Shown piece after piece: positions 17,274 to 27,078 of a DNA stretch of 34,199 nt. Under the pieces are notes generated by a model. That model was not told the origin of the DNA. It saw nothing but the letters and a program-made list of their open reading frames with translations, and did no database searches. Source of the DNA: Draconibacterium orientale (GTDB lineage: Bacteria; Bacteroidota; Bacteroidia; Bacteroidales; UBA1556); assembly GCA_022736595.1 (NCBI GenBank), contig DZDC01000002.1, forward strand, positions 13,620 to 47,818, written 5' to 3'. Position numbers and translations under genes: made by a program. Numbering within the stretch: the first letter of the stretch is position 1; each line of letters opens with the position of its first letter.

Positions 17274-17783
17274 ATGAACGATAATAAAATCAAATCAAGC
17301 GAAATTGAATTTAAAGATCGCCTTGTAAGCATCCAAAGAGTTACCAAAGTAACCAAAGGAGGAAGAACATTTAGCTTTTCAGCAATTGTGGTTGTTGGAA
17401 ACGAAAATGGGGTGGTAGGTTACGGACTAGGAAAAGCCAATGAGGTGACTGCAGCTATATCAAAAGGAATTGATGATGCTAAAAAACACTTGATTCAAGT
17501 GCCTCTTAACAAAGGAACCCTGCCTCATGAGCAAACAGGAAAGTATAGCGGAGCTCGCGTTTTTATGAAACCCGCTTCTGCTGGTACTGGAGTAATTGCC
17601 GGTGGTGCAATGCGTGCCGTGCTTGAAAGCGTTGGAATAAAGGATGTGTTAGCTAAATCAAAAGGGTCTTCAAACCCTCACTCTGTGGTAAAAGCAACGA
17701 TTGACGCTCTATCCCAACTCAGAGATCCTCGCACCATCGCTAAAATGCGTGGTATTACTTTAAATAAAGTTTTTAATGGTTAA
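17274..17783 (+). CDS. rpsE: 30S ribosomal protein S5 (uS5)
   Basis: S5 borders the mRNA entry channel and affects decoding fidelity together with S4. The 169 aa show the dsRNA-binding-like N-terminal domain ([38 protein letters not shown]) and the C-terminal [19 protein letters not shown] region, then [19 protein letters not shown]. The loop around VTKVTKGGR is the site of spectinomycin-resistance changes in other species and looks wild type here. A Bacteroidota-type -7 box lies just downstream, before rpmD. Confidence 0.97.
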   Translation: MNDNKIKSSEIEFKDRLVSIQRVTKVTKGGRTFSFSAIVVVGNENGVVGYGLGKANEVTAAISKGIDDAKKHLIQVPLNKGTLPHEQTGKYSGARVFMKPASAGTGVIAGGAMRAVLESVGIKDVLAKSKGSSNPHSVVKATIDALSQLRDPRTIAKMRGITLNKVFNG

Positions 17784-17803
17784 TTTCGGAAGCATTAATA
17801 TAG

Positions 17804-17811
17804 TATTTTTG
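17804..17811 (+). promoter_or_regulatory. Possible internal promoter (-7 box) before rpmD
   Basis: TATTTTTG fits the TAnnTTTG consensus exactly and is followed by C, as in the other promoters of this window. The -33 side is weak: TTTC at 17784-17787, spacing 16. It lies in a 48-bp gap 21 bp upstream of the rpmD ATG and could give extra transcription of rpmD-rplO-secY-map and later genes. Confidence 0.4.
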
Positions 17812-17831
17812 CACGTTTAAAATTAAGGAGA

Positions 17832-18011
17832 ATGGAAAAGCTCAGAATTAAACAAATCAAAAGCGGTATAGGCCGCCCAGAGGATCAAAAGCGTACCCTA
17901 AAAGCTTTAGGAATTAGCAAGATGCAACGTCCACGCGAAGTTGTAGTAAGCCCTCAAGTATTGGGTATGATCGAAAAAGTAAAGCATTTGCTTTCAGTAG
18001 AAGAAGTTTAG
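17832..18011 (+). CDS. rpmD: 50S ribosomal protein L30 (uL30)
   Basis: This 59-aa gene is too short for the ORF track but is certain from its sequence and position between rpsE and rplO. The translation begins MEKLRIKQIKSGIGRPEDQK, matching the L30 pattern K-x-K-Q-x-x-S-x-I-G-R-x-x-x-Q-x-x-T-L-x-A-L-G, and ends LLSVEEV. L30 is a small 50S protein found in the spc section of most bacteria. AAGGAG occurs one base before the ATG, too close to act as a normal Shine-Dalgarno site. The stop is TAG and rplO begins 26 bp later. Confidence 0.95.
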   Translation: MEKLRIKQIKSGIGRPEDQKRTLKALGISKMQRPREVVVSPQVLGMIEKVKHLLSVEEV

Positions 18012-18037
18012 TATTTAATATTTTAAGTAATAAAGTA

Positions 18038-18484
18038 ATGGATTTAAGTAATCTTAAACCAGCCTCAGGCTCAGTAAAAAATCGTAAGCGCATTGGTCGC
18101 GGTCAAGGTTCTACTCGTGGTGGTACCTCTACGCGTGGACATAAAGGTCAAAAATCTCGTTCTGGCTATTCTTCAAAAGCTGGATTCGAAGGAGGTCAAA
18201 TGCCTTTGTACCGTCGCTTACCTAAGTTTGGTTTCAAAAACATCAATCGTGTCGAATATCAAGGTATAAACCTAGATGTTATACAAGCACTTTGCGATTC
18301 AAAAGGAATTTCCTTTTTCGATTTTGAAGTGTTTGTTAACAACGGTTTAGCCAGCAAGAATGATTTGGTTAAAATACTAGGACGTGGTGTCCTAAGTTCA
18401 AAAGTTGAAATCCATGCTCACGCATTTACTGCTACTGCCTTATCGGCTATCGAAAAAGTAAATGGTGTTGCAACCAAACTTTAA
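18038..18484 (+). CDS. rplO: 50S ribosomal protein L15 (uL15)
   Basis: L15 is a late-assembly 50S protein with a long extended N-terminal arm that runs into 23S rRNA. The 148-aa sequence begins MDLSNLKPASGSVKNRKRIG and has the Gly/Arg-rich arm (GRGQGSTRGGTSTRGHKGQK, EGGQMPLYRRLPKFGF) typical of the family. The C-terminal globular part ends HAFTATALSAIEKVNGVATK. secY begins 6 bp after its stop, the nearly universal rplO-secY pairing. Confidence 0.97.
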   Translation: MDLSNLKPASGSVKNRKRIGRGQGSTRGGTSTRGHKGQKSRSGYSSKAGFEGGQMPLYRRLPKFGFKNINRVEYQGINLDVIQALCDSKGISFFDFEVFVNNGLASKNDLVKILGRGVLSSKVEIHAHAFTATALSAIEKVNGVATKL

Positions 18485-18490
18485 TATTTT

Positions 18491-19885
18491 ATGAAGAAAT
18501 TTATAGAAACATTAAAGAACATTTGGCATATAGAAGAGTTACGTAATCGTATCATTCTAACGTTGTCGCTTGTGATGATTTACCGTTTGGGAGCCTATGT
18601 AGTTCTTCCAGGGGTAGATCCTCGCGGTTTGGAAGCCCTCCAACAACAAGGTGAAGACGGATTGATTGGACTTATTAATATGTTTTCAGGTGGAGCTTTC
18701 TCCAATGCATCCATTTTTGCGTTGGGTATTATGCCTTATATCACTGCATCCATCGTGATTCAGCTTTTGACTATGGCAGTTCCTTACTTCCAAAAGATTC
18801 AAAAAGAAGGAGAAAGTGGTCGTAAGAAAATAAATCAAATTACCCGACTCCTAACCGTAATTATTGTGGCTTTTCAGGCTCCAGGATACATCGCTAATAT
18901 GATTAATACTCTTGGAAAATATTACCAAAGCGAGTCAGGTGCTGTTTTAGAAACCGTTCCATTATATACCGATAGCCCAACCTTTTTCTATGTTTTATCT
19001 GTAGTTATCCTTATTGCAGGTACCATGTTTATTATGTGGTTAGGTGAGCGTATTACCGATAAAGGTATTGGAAATGGTATTTCTTTAATCATTATGATTG
19101 GTATTATTGCACGTCTTCCAATGGCTCTTGTTGCTGAGTTTTCATCTAAAGTAACTCAACAAACAGGAGGGTTGGTGATGTTCCTAGCCGAAATGGTATT
19201 CCTTGTATTTGTAATATTAGTAACCATTCTTCTGGTACAAGGTACACGCCGAGTTCCAATTAATTTCGCTAAACGAATCGTTGGAAATAAACAATATGGT
19301 GGCGTACGTCAATATGTTCCTTTGAAAGTGAATGCAGCTGGTGTAATGCCTATCATCTTTGCTCAAGCAATCATGATGTTGCCCATCACTATTATTGGAT
19401 ATGCACAATCTGATAACTTAAGTTGGTTTGCCACTGCTTTTAGCGATTTTCAAGGTTTTTGGTATAACTTGGTATTTGGCCTTATGATTATTGCTTTTAC
19501 CTATTTCTATACTGCAATTACCATTAACCCTAACCAAATTGCTGAGGATCTTAAGAAAAATGGAGGCTTCATCCCTGGTGTAAAACCAGGTAAAAAGACT
19601 GCAGAGTTTTTAGATAATATCTTAAGCCGCGTAACCCTTCCTGGTTCAATTTTCCTCGCTTTTGTAGCTATCATGCCAGCTATTGTTGGTCAAGTGGGTG
19701 TAAATCAGCAATTCGCACAGTTTTTTGGAGGTACTTCATTGCTTATCCTAGTAGGAGTAGTCTTGGATACACTTCAACAAATTGAAAGTCACTTGTTGAT
19801 GCGTCATTACGATGGATTAACCAAAACAGGACGCATTAAAGGCCGCAATAGCAATATGTATGGTGTTAGTGGCGTAAATATGTAA
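18491..19885 (+). CDS. secY: Preprotein translocase subunit SecY
   Basis: SecY is the channel of the Sec translocon in the inner membrane. The 464-aa protein shows the ten transmembrane segments expected, beginning after MKKFIETLKNIWHIEELRNR. The plug/TM2 region reads GGAFSNASIFALGIMPYITA. Cytosolic loops with the SecA/ribosome contacts (VQGTRRVPINFAKRIVGN, then GGVRQYVPLKVN) are present. It is about 20 residues longer than the E. coli protein, with extra sequence in the periplasmic loop near KYYQSESGAVLETVPLYTDS. It lies 6 bp after rplO and 18 bp before map. Confidence 0.97.
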   Translation: MKKFIETLKNIWHIEELRNRIILTLSLVMIYRLGAYVVLPGVDPRGLEALQQQGEDGLIGLINMFSGGAFSNASIFALGIMPYITASIVIQLLTMAVPYFQKIQKEGESGRKKINQITRLLTVIIVAFQAPGYIANMINTLGKYYQSESGAVLETVPLYTDSPTFFYVLSVVILIAGTMFIMWLGERITDKGIGNGISLIIMIGIIARLPMALVAEFSSKVTQQTGGLVMFLAEMVFLVFVILVTILLVQGTRRVPINFAKRIVGNKQYGGVRQYVPLKVNAAGVMPIIFAQAIMMLPITIIGYAQSDNLSWFATAFSDFQGFWYNLVFGLMIIAFTYFYTAITINPNQIAEDLKKNGGFIPGVKPGKKTAEFLDNILSRVTLPGSIFLAFVAIMPAIVGQVGVNQQFAQFFGGTSLLILVGVVLDTLQQIESHLLMRHYDGLTKTGRIKGRNSNMYGVSGVNM

Positions 19886-19903
19886 TAACTTAAGTGTTTA
19901 AAC

Positions 19904-20689
19904 ATGATCGTAAAAACACTTGAAGAGATAGAATTAATTAGACAAAGTTCTTTACTTGTTGGAAAAACTCTGGCTGAAGTGGCTAAAATCATGAAGCCCG
20001 GAGTCAAAACTATTGAAATGGATCGCTTAGCCGAGACTTTTATCCGAGATCATAAAGCTGAACCCGGATTTAAAGGATACGGTGGGTTTCCCGCAACACT
20101 TTGTATCTCTATCGGAGATGAAGTGGTACATGGAATTCCGGGCGATCGCGAACTTAAAGATGGTGATTTGGTTTCGGTGGATTGTGGCACTTTACTCAAT
20201 AGCTTTTACGGCGACTATGCCTACTCCTTTGCAATAGGAGAATGCGATGATGATCTCTTGAAACTTCAACAGGTCACCAAGGAGTCGCTTTACCTAGGTG
20301 CTGAGCAGGCAATATTAGGTCGTAGAACAGGCGATATAGGCTATGCCATCCAGAGTTACGTTGAAAGTTTTGGTTACTCCGTGGTTAGAGATCTTACCGG
20401 ACATGGTATAGGTCGCAAACTTCACGAAGGTCCCGAAGTTCTCAATTATGGAAAAAGAGGAAGCGGAAAAATGCTGCCTGAAAATCTTGTGATTTGCATC
20501 GAACCCATGATTAATATGGGAGTTAAAGAAGTAACACAAGACCATGATGGATGGACTATCAGAACTAAAGACCATAAAGCCTCAGCTCATTTTGAGCACA
20601 TGGTGGTGGTTAAATCCAACAAACCTGAGTTTTTGTCGACGTATGAATTTATAGAAGAAGTATTAAAGCATAACAAAAATATTAGATAA
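19904..20689 (+). CDS. map: Methionine aminopeptidase, type I
   Basis: This dinuclear metalloenzyme removes the initiator Met from nascent proteins. The 261 aa carry all five metal ligands: the two Asp in [19 protein letters not shown], the His in [16 protein letters not shown], the Glu in CIEPMINMG and the Glu in AHFEHMVVV. The substrate-site loop [14 protein letters not shown] with its conserved His is present. There is no N-terminal zinc-finger extension, so it is the short type Ia form. The ATG at 19904 gives [16 protein letters not shown], the normal start. infA begins 1 bp after its stop. Confidence 0.97.
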   Translation: MIVKTLEEIELIRQSSLLVGKTLAEVAKIMKPGVKTIEMDRLAETFIRDHKAEPGFKGYGGFPATLCISIGDEVVHGIPGDRELKDGDLVSVDCGTLLNSFYGDYAYSFAIGECDDDLLKLQQVTKESLYLGAEQAILGRRTGDIGYAIQSYVESFGYSVVRDLTGHGIGRKLHEGPEVLNYGKRGSGKMLPENLVICIEPMINMGVKEVTQDHDGWTIRTKDHKASAHFEHMVVVKSNKPEFLSTYEFIEEVLKHNKNIR

Positions 20690-20690
20690 T

Positions 20691-20909
20691 ATGGCAAAAC
20701 AAGTATCAATCGAACAAGATGGAATCGTCCTAGAATCCTTGGGCAATGCCATGTTTCGTGTTGAGCTTGAAAATGGACATGTGTTGATTGCCCATATTTC
20801 TGGTAAAATGCGAATGCACTACATAAAAATATTGCCTGGAGATAAGGTAAGACTCGAAATCTCACCTTATGACTTGTCCAAAGGAAGAATTTCATTTAGA
20901 TACAAATAG
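20691..20909 (+). CDS. infA: Translation initiation factor IF-1
   Basis: IF-1 binds the 30S A site during initiation. The 72-aa protein is the exact family length and has the single OB fold: [20 protein letters not shown], then [20 protein letters not shown], then [20 protein letters not shown], ending ISFRYK. It follows map by 1 bp and precedes rpmJ by 22 bp; map-infA-rpmJ is the usual order in this phylum. Confidence 0.97.
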   Translation: MAKQVSIEQDGIVLESLGNAMFRVELENGHVLIAHISGKMRMHYIKILPGDKVRLEISPYDLSKGRISFRYK

Positions 20910-20931
20910 CAAACAATAAACAACAGATAAA

Positions 20932-21048
20932 ATGAAGATTAGAGCATCTGTAAAAAAGAGAAGTGAAGATGATATCATCGTTCGTCGTAAAGGCAGAGTA
21001 TACATCATCAATAAGAAAAACCCTAAGCTGAAACAGCGTCAGGGCTAA
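20932..21048 (+). CDS. rpmJ: 50S ribosomal protein L36 (bL36), cysteine-free form
   Basis: This 38-aa gene is absent from the ORF track because of its size. Its translation starts [20 protein letters not shown] and ends NPKLKQRQG, the unmistakable L36 frame. The classical zinc ligands (CxxC, then Cys and His) are all replaced: RSEDD stands where the first Cys pair would be, and INKKN where the third Cys would be. It is therefore a zinc-independent (C-) L36. It lies between infA and rpsM and completes the spc section. Confidence 0.95.
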   Translation: MKIRASVKKRSEDDIIVRRKGRVYIINKKNPKLKQRQG

Positions 21049-21092
21049 TTTATAATTTAATTATTTTAACGTAACCATTTAATTAAAAGTCT

Positions 21093-21470
21093 ATGGCTAG
21101 AATCGCGGGAGTAGACATCCCAAACAACAAGAGAGGCGAAATTGCCCTGACTTATATCTTCGGAATAGGTCGTAGCACTGCAAAAACTATACTGGAAACG
21201 GTTGGAGTTGACATCAACAAGAAAGTGAACGACTGGGATGATGAAGATCAAAAGAAGATACGTGAATACATCGGAAAGAACATTACCGTTGAAGGCGAAT
21301 TACGTTCAGAAGTACAAATGAACATTAAACGTCTAATGGATATTGGATCCTATCGTGGTGTACGTCATCGTCTCGGATTACCTCTACGTGGTCAAAGCAC
21401 TAAGAACAATGCCCGTACTCGTAAAGGTAAGAAAAAGACAGTTGCTGGAAAGAAAAAGGCAACTAAATAA
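21093..21470 (+). CDS. rpsM: 30S ribosomal protein S13 (uS13)
   Basis: S13 in the 30S head contacts L5 (bridge B1b) and P-site tRNA through its basic C-terminal tail. The 125-aa protein begins [20 protein letters not shown] and contains the helix-two-turn-helix ([15 protein letters not shown]), [27 protein letters not shown] (family signature RGxRHRxGLPVRGQRTxxNARTRKG) and a basic [13 protein letters not shown] tail. The 44-bp spacer from rpmJ is AT-rich, with no clear promoter. Confidence 0.97.
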   Translation: MARIAGVDIPNNKRGEIALTYIFGIGRSTAKTILETVGVDINKKVNDWDDEDQKKIREYIGKNITVEGELRSEVQMNIKRLMDIGSYRGVRHRLGLPLRGQSTKNNARTRKGKKKTVAGKKKATK

Positions 21471-21515
21471 GTAGGGTAAAAAGTTTAAAGAAAAACTTAA
21501 AGTATTAGTAGCATT

Positions 21516-21914
21516 ATGGCAAAAAACGTAAAGAAAGGTAAAGTGACGAAAAAGCGCGTGGTGAAAATTGAACCACTCGGTCACGCTCATGTAAGTGCTA
21601 CCTTTAACAACATCATTGTATCGTTGACCAACACTGCCGGACAGGTAATATCATGGTCATCAGCAGGTAAAATGGGTTTTAAAGGTTCCAAGAAAAACAC
21701 CCCTTACGCAGGACAGCTCGCCGCTGAAGACTGCGCTAAAGTTGCTTTCGATTTAGGTTTACGCAAAGTGAAGGTTTTTGTTAAAGGCCCAGGAGCAGGT
21801 CGCGAATCTGCTATCCGTGCTATCAACAATTCCGGCATCGAAGTAACCGATATTATGGATCATACACCACTACCACACAATGGTTGTCGTCCTCCTAAAC
21901 GTCGTAGAGTGTAA
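21516..21914 (+). CDS. rpsK: 30S ribosomal protein S11 (uS11)
   Basis: S11 lies on the 30S platform next to the Shine-Dalgarno helix site and the E site. The 132 aa carry the family core: [40 protein letters not shown] and the [20 protein letters not shown] motif, ending with [12 protein letters not shown]. In Bacteroidota the S11 neighbourhood is thought to hide the anti-SD of 16S rRNA, which fits the lack of Shine-Dalgarno sites in this window. The 45-bp gap to rpsM has no obvious signal. Confidence 0.97.
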   Translation: MAKNVKKGKVTKKRVVKIEPLGHAHVSATFNNIIVSLTNTAGQVISWSSAGKMGFKGSKKNTPYAGQLAAEDCAKVAFDLGLRKVKVFVKGPGAGRESAIRAINNSGIEVTDIMDHTPLPHNGCRPPKRRRV

Positions 21915-21944
21915 GTAAAGTTTAACTAAGAAAAATAGAATAAC

Positions 21945-22550
21945 ATGGCAAGATATATTGGTCCAAAAACCAAAATCGCAAGAAAATTTAACGACCCAAT
22001 CTTCGGTGCGGATAAAAATTTTGAAAAGAAAAAATATCCTCCCGGACAACATGGCCAGTCTCGTAAAAGAAGTAAACTATCCGAATATGGTACTCAGCTT
22101 CAAGCTAAACAAAAAGCTAAGTATACTTATGGTATCCTTGAGCGCCAGTTCCGCAATTTGTTCGAATCAGCAAGTCGTCGCGAAGGAATTACCGGTGAAA
22201 ACTTACTTCGTCTTTGCGAAGCTCGTTTAGATAACACCGTTTACCGTTTAGGAATTGCTCCTACTCGCGCAGCTGCTCGTCAATTGGTTTCTCACCGTCA
22301 CATTACTGTTAATGGCGAAATGGTGAATATTCCAAGCTATAGCCTTCGCGCTGGTGAAGTGGTAAGCGTTCGTGAAAAATCGAAATCTTTAGAAGCAATC
22401 ACCCTAAGTCTATCCGGTCGTAAAATGAGTTTCCCTTGGTTAACTTGGGACGCACAAAAAATGGAAGGTACCTTTTCAAGCTACCCAGAACGTGCCGATA
22501 TCCCCGAAAACATCAATGAACAATTGATCGTTGAATTGTACTCTAAGTAA
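21945..22550 (+). CDS. rpsD: 30S ribosomal protein S4 (uS4), zinc-free form
   Basis: S4 nucleates 30S assembly on the 16S 5' domain and in E. coli is the repressor of the alpha operon. The 201-aa sequence begins [20 protein letters not shown] and has no Cys in the N-terminal domain, so the zinc knuckle of some S4 proteins is missing. The S4 RNA-binding domain reads [20 protein letters not shown] and [19 protein letters not shown]. The C-terminal end ([14 protein letters not shown]) is standard. rpoA starts 28 bp later. Confidence 0.97.
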   Translation: MARYIGPKTKIARKFNDPIFGADKNFEKKKYPPGQHGQSRKRSKLSEYGTQLQAKQKAKYTYGILERQFRNLFESASRREGITGENLLRLCEARLDNTVYRLGIAPTRAAARQLVSHRHITVNGEMVNIPSYSLRAGEVVSVREKSKSLEAITLSLSGRKMSFPWLTWDAQKMEGTFSSYPERADIPENINEQLIVELYSK

Positions 22551-22578
22551 TTTTTTCAAATAATTAAAATCATATTAG

Positions 22579-23571
22579 ATGTCTATTATAGCATTTCAAA
22601 AACCCGATAGAGTTATCATGGTCGAGAGTGACGATTACAAAGGTATCTTTGAATTCCGTCCCCTTGAACCTGGTTACGGTATTACTGTTGGTAATGCCTT
22701 GCGTCGTATTCTCTTAAATAGCCTCGAAGGTTACGCTATTACTAGCGTTCGTATCGATGGTGTTGATCAAGAGTTTTCTTCTATCGACGGTGTTATTGAA
22801 GATGTTACCGATATCGTTCTTAACCTTAAGAAAATTCGTTTTCGACGTCAAATTGACTCCTACGAAAGCGAAAAGGTTCTGATTAGTATCAGTAATCAAG
22901 ATATGTTTACTGCTGGTGATATCAACAAGTTTCTTTCTGGATTTCAAGTTCTAAATCCTGAATTGGAAATTTGCCACATGAATACCAACGTTAAACTTAA
23001 TATCGAACTTAACATCGAAAAGGGTAGAGGTTATGTACCTGCTGAAGAAAATAAAGTAATGAACGCACCTCTAGGTACCATTTTTATCGATTCCATCTAT
23101 ACTCCCATTCGTAATGTGAAGTATAAAGTCGAAAATTATCGTGTTGAACAAAAAACCGACTACGAAAAGTTGATTATGGAAATCGATACCGATGGTTCCA
23201 TCAAACCTATCAATTCTTTAAAGGAGGCAGCTAAGATTTTAATTCAACATTTTATGTTATTTTCTGATGAGAAAATTACTCTCGATGTGGAAGAAACTCC
23301 TGTAGCAGAAGAATTTGACGAAGGTACGCTCCATATACGTCAATTATTGAAATCTCGTTTGATTGATCTTGATCTTTCTGTGAGAGCTCTTAATTGCCTT
23401 AAAGCTGCCGAAGTTGAAACTCTTGGAGAACTTGTATCTTTCAATAGAAACGACCTGTTGAAATTCAGAAATTTCGGTAAGAAATCTCTGACTGAATTAG
23501 AAGAATTGGTTAGGGCTAAAAATCTAACCTTTGGAATGAATGTAGCCAAATTTAAATTGGATAAGGAATAA
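22579..23571 (+). CDS. rpoA: DNA-directed RNA polymerase subunit alpha
   Basis: RpoA dimerises to start RNA polymerase assembly and contacts upstream DNA and activators. The 330 aa split into an N-terminal domain (about 1-230; [20 protein letters not shown] and [11 protein letters not shown]) and a C-terminal domain (about 255-320) with the helix-hairpin-helix [20 protein letters not shown] and [16 protein letters not shown]. Length and both domains are complete. Its place between rpsD and rplQ is the standard alpha-operon position. rplQ begins 5 bp after the stop. Confidence 0.97.
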   Translation: MSIIAFQKPDRVIMVESDDYKGIFEFRPLEPGYGITVGNALRRILLNSLEGYAITSVRIDGVDQEFSSIDGVIEDVTDIVLNLKKIRFRRQIDSYESEKVLISISNQDMFTAGDINKFLSGFQVLNPELEICHMNTNVKLNIELNIEKGRGYVPAEENKVMNAPLGTIFIDSIYTPIRNVKYKVENYRVEQKTDYEKLIMEIDTDGSIKPINSLKEAAKILIQHFMLFSDEKITLDVEETPVAEEFDEGTLHIRQLLKSRLIDLDLSVRALNCLKAAEVETLGELVSFNRNDLLKFRNFGKKSLTELEELVRAKNLTFGMNVAKFKLDKE

Positions 23572-23576
23572 TAGCG

Positions 23577-24038
23577 ATGAGACATAACAAAAAATTTAAC
23601 CACCTAGGAAGAACAGCTTCGCATAGAAGCGCCATGTTGTCAAATATGGCTACTTCTTTGATTATACATAAACGTATAAAAACTACTGTAGCTAAAGCCA
23701 AAGCGCTTAGAATCTACATCGAACCCATAATCACCCGTTCAAAAGCCGATACTACTCACTCACGTCGTATGGTTTTTCGTAAGTTACAAAGCAAAGATGC
23801 TGTAAGCGAACTGTTTCGTGATATCTCTGCTAAAATAATGGATCGTCCTGGTGGTTATACTCGCATTTTAAAAATTGGTAATCGTCTTGGTGATAATGCA
23901 GAAATGTGTATTATCGAATTGGTGGATTACAATACCAATATGATTGGTAAAGCACCTAAAGCCGCTAAAACCACTCGTAGAAGATCAACAAAAAAAGTAA
24001 AAACTGCCACCGAAACTACTGAGGCAGCTGCTGAATAA
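23577..24038 (+). CDS. rplQ: 50S ribosomal protein L17 (bL17)
   Basis: L17 lies near the tunnel exit. The first 115 residues are the family core: [20 protein letters not shown], then [21 protein letters not shown], then [19 protein letters not shown] and IIELVDYN. The last about 35 residues are a low-complexity Lys/Arg/Thr/Ala tail ([20 protein letters not shown]) that is common in Bacteroidota L17. It is the last gene of the superoperon; a strong intrinsic terminator follows 30 bp after the stop. Confidence 0.96.
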   Translation: MRHNKKFNHLGRTASHRSAMLSNMATSLIIHKRIKTTVAKAKALRIYIEPIITRSKADTTHSRRMVFRKLQSKDAVSELFRDISAKIMDRPGGYTRILKIGNRLGDNAEMCIIELVDYNTNMIGKAPKAAKTTRRRSTKKVKTATETTEAAAE

Positions 24039-24067
24039 CGCATTAGCATTATTTTAACTTTATATTT

Positions 24068-24097
24068 AGGGTTTGCAGTTTTGCAGACCCTTTTTTT
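24068..24097 (+). terminator. Intrinsic terminator after rplQ
   Basis: GGGTTTGCA (24069-24077) pairs with TGCAGACCC (24082-24090), with one G-U pair and a 4-nt loop, followed by seven T residues (24091-24097). It marks the end of the roughly 18-kb ribosomal transcript. Confidence 0.85.
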
Positions 24098-24158
24098 ATT
24101 ACTTTTATTCGCTCAAATAGATCCTAGTTTTTTAGTGATACTTACAATAAATCAATAA

Positions 24159-25484
<1,326 letters not shown>

Positions 25485-25505
25485 TTTTTATAAATAGATA
25501 GTTAC

Positions 25506-25542
25506 AGTGGCCACAAATGTCTAATTTTGTGGCCACTTTTTT
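25506..25542 (+). terminator. Strong intrinsic terminator after eno
   Basis: AGTGGCCACAAA (25506-25517) pairs with TTTGTGGCCACT (25526-25537), a 12-bp perfect stem with an 8-nt loop, followed by a T-run to 25542. It starts 21 bp after the eno stop. Confidence 0.93.
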
Positions 25543-25592
25543 CATGGTAGAACTATCCCAGATACGCTTGGTATTCCATTTATTATTGCTTT

Positions 25593-27029
25593 ATGAAAAT
25601 TCATCGAATTCGATTGTCCCAGTTTATATTTATCTTCCTTGCTAACCTTTTTTTTGTTGGCTGCACTAATTCGAAACCCGAACAGACAACCTATATTAAA
25701 GTAAGAATGATGGGTGCTGAGAATAAATCGGCTTTGATTCAGCAACTTGGATACGAAATGGCCTCTGTGGATACCCTTGATTTTGATGGACAGGGGCAAT
25801 TGATAATTCCATTAAGTATTACTCAATCTGCCTATTTCAAGCTTTCAGTAGGTAGAAATGAACTTAATCTCTTCATGCGTCCCGGTGACTCTTTGATTAT
25901 AACCGCTCATATTAAAGATATCAATCGTTCTCTTAAGTACTCTGGAACTGCTCCTTTCTATAATGATTATTTGGCCAATTATTTTTCTCGGAGTAATGGG
26001 TTCCAAGACCAGATTTATGGACTAACCTCAAAATCTGAAAAATCGGTTCAACATTCCTTTGACTCCCTGAAGGCTCTGCAATTGGACGATTTGAATCAAC
26101 TGATCAAATCCATCTCTGGGCTCGACTCCTATTTTATCAAGATTGAAAAGGCGAGAGCGCTTTATGAATGGGCTAATTTACATCTATATTATCCTCAATT
26201 TTATGCCTACGCCCTTCGTAAACCAATATCTCAATTTTCACCAGATTATTATGCTTATTTGGGAGCCTTGGATTTCAACGATGCCACTTTGGTTGATCTT
26301 CCTGTTTATATTGGTTTTATTCAGGAGTTTATTCGCTTTAATTCTGAAATGGAATATCGAAAAATAATGGATAGTACTGATGTCCCTTATGTGAGCTTTC
26401 AGCTTTTGAATTTGGATAAAAAAGTTGAGCAAGCTGAGGTGAAGTCTAAAGTTGCAGCTGAAATTGTGAAGGATCATGTCAAAATGAATGGGGTGAAGGA
26501 TATTGACAGCTATTTGCCTTTATTTCAACGTATTTGCTCCAGTAAATACTATATTGAGCAAGTTGATGCTCAACTTATTTCGTGGAATCACCTGAGGCCA
26601 GAAATGCCAGCCAAGGATTTCCAGTTTATGGATGCAACGGGTAAACTTGTGAAACTATCCGACTTTAGGGGTAAATGGGTTTATCTTGATGTTTGGGCTA
26701 GTTGGTGCAGTCCCTGTCTTGTTGAAATACCTCACCTGAAAGTATTAGAACGTCAATTCCAGAATCAAGGATTTGTTTTTATAAGTGTATCTGTCGATAA
26801 TGACATTAAAAATTGGCAAAGTGCCATCAAGACTTATAACCTCAAGGGCTTTCAACTGTGGTCAGGCCCTGATAAAATATGGCGCGAGTTTTATAGAGTA
26901 AGTGGCATTCCTCGTTTTATGATTATTGATCCTGAGGGTAATTTTTACCAATCCAGTGCTGATAATCCTAGCGCTGGAGTTCATAAGACTTTACAACAAA
27001 TTGTTAAGGATAATGCTGTGGTTCAATAA
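25593..27029 (+). CDS. TlpA-like thioredoxin-fold lipoprotein
   Basis: This 478-aa protein is probably a periplasm-facing lipoprotein thiol oxidoreductase. The N-terminus is a type II signal peptide with lipobox FFVGC (Cys24). Residues about 33-130 resemble the DUF4369-type beta domain often found before Bacteroidota redoxins. The middle (about 130-345) is mostly helical and unassigned. Residues about 346-475 form a TlpA/AhpC-TSA thioredoxin domain with the active site WASWCSPCLVEIP (Cys372 and Cys375) and the cis-Pro segment SGIPRFMIIDPEG. Such proteins keep c-type cytochrome or other envelope thiols reduced, but the substrate here is unknown. It is transcribed after the eno terminator, and its own promoter was not identified. 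Confidence 0.87.
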   Translation: MKIHRIRLSQFIFIFLANLFFVGCTNSKPEQTTYIKVRMMGAENKSALIQQLGYEMASVDTLDFDGQGQLIIPLSITQSAYFKLSVGRNELNLFMRPGDSLIITAHIKDINRSLKYSGTAPFYNDYLANYFSRSNGFQDQIYGLTSKSEKSVQHSFDSLKALQLDDLNQLIKSISGLDSYFIKIEKARALYEWANLHLYYPQFYAYALRKPISQFSPDYYAYLGALDFNDATLVDLPVYIGFIQEFIRFNSEMEYRKIMDSTDVPYVSFQLLNLDKKVEQAEVKSKVAAEIVKDHVKMNGVKDIDSYLPLFQRICSSKYYIEQVDAQLISWNHLRPEMPAKDFQFMDATGKLVKLSDFRGKWVYLDVWASWCSPCLVEIPHLKVLERQFQNQGFVFISVSVDNDIKNWQSAIKTYNLKGFQLWSGPDKIWREFYRVSGIPRFMIIDPEGNFYQSSADNPSAGVHKTLQQIVKDNAVVQ

Positions 27030-27047
27030 TTTTTTTTCATAACTTTG
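27017..27047 (+). promoter_or_regulatory. Bacteroidota-type promoter for the DUF2851 gene
   Basis: TGTG at 27017-27020 (one mismatch to TTTG) and a perfect TAACTTTG at 27040-27047 are 19 bp apart. The start would be near 27054, giving a leader of about 25 nt. The -33 part lies within the last codons of the TlpA-like gene. Confidence 0.55.
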
Positions 27048-27078
27048 GTGACGTTAAAATTAATCTCACGAAAAGCCT

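Noticed and set aside
17825-17834. AAGGAG before rpmD as a Shine-Dalgarno site
   Set aside because: It ends one base before the ATG, too close for normal pairing, and the other genes here lack such sites.
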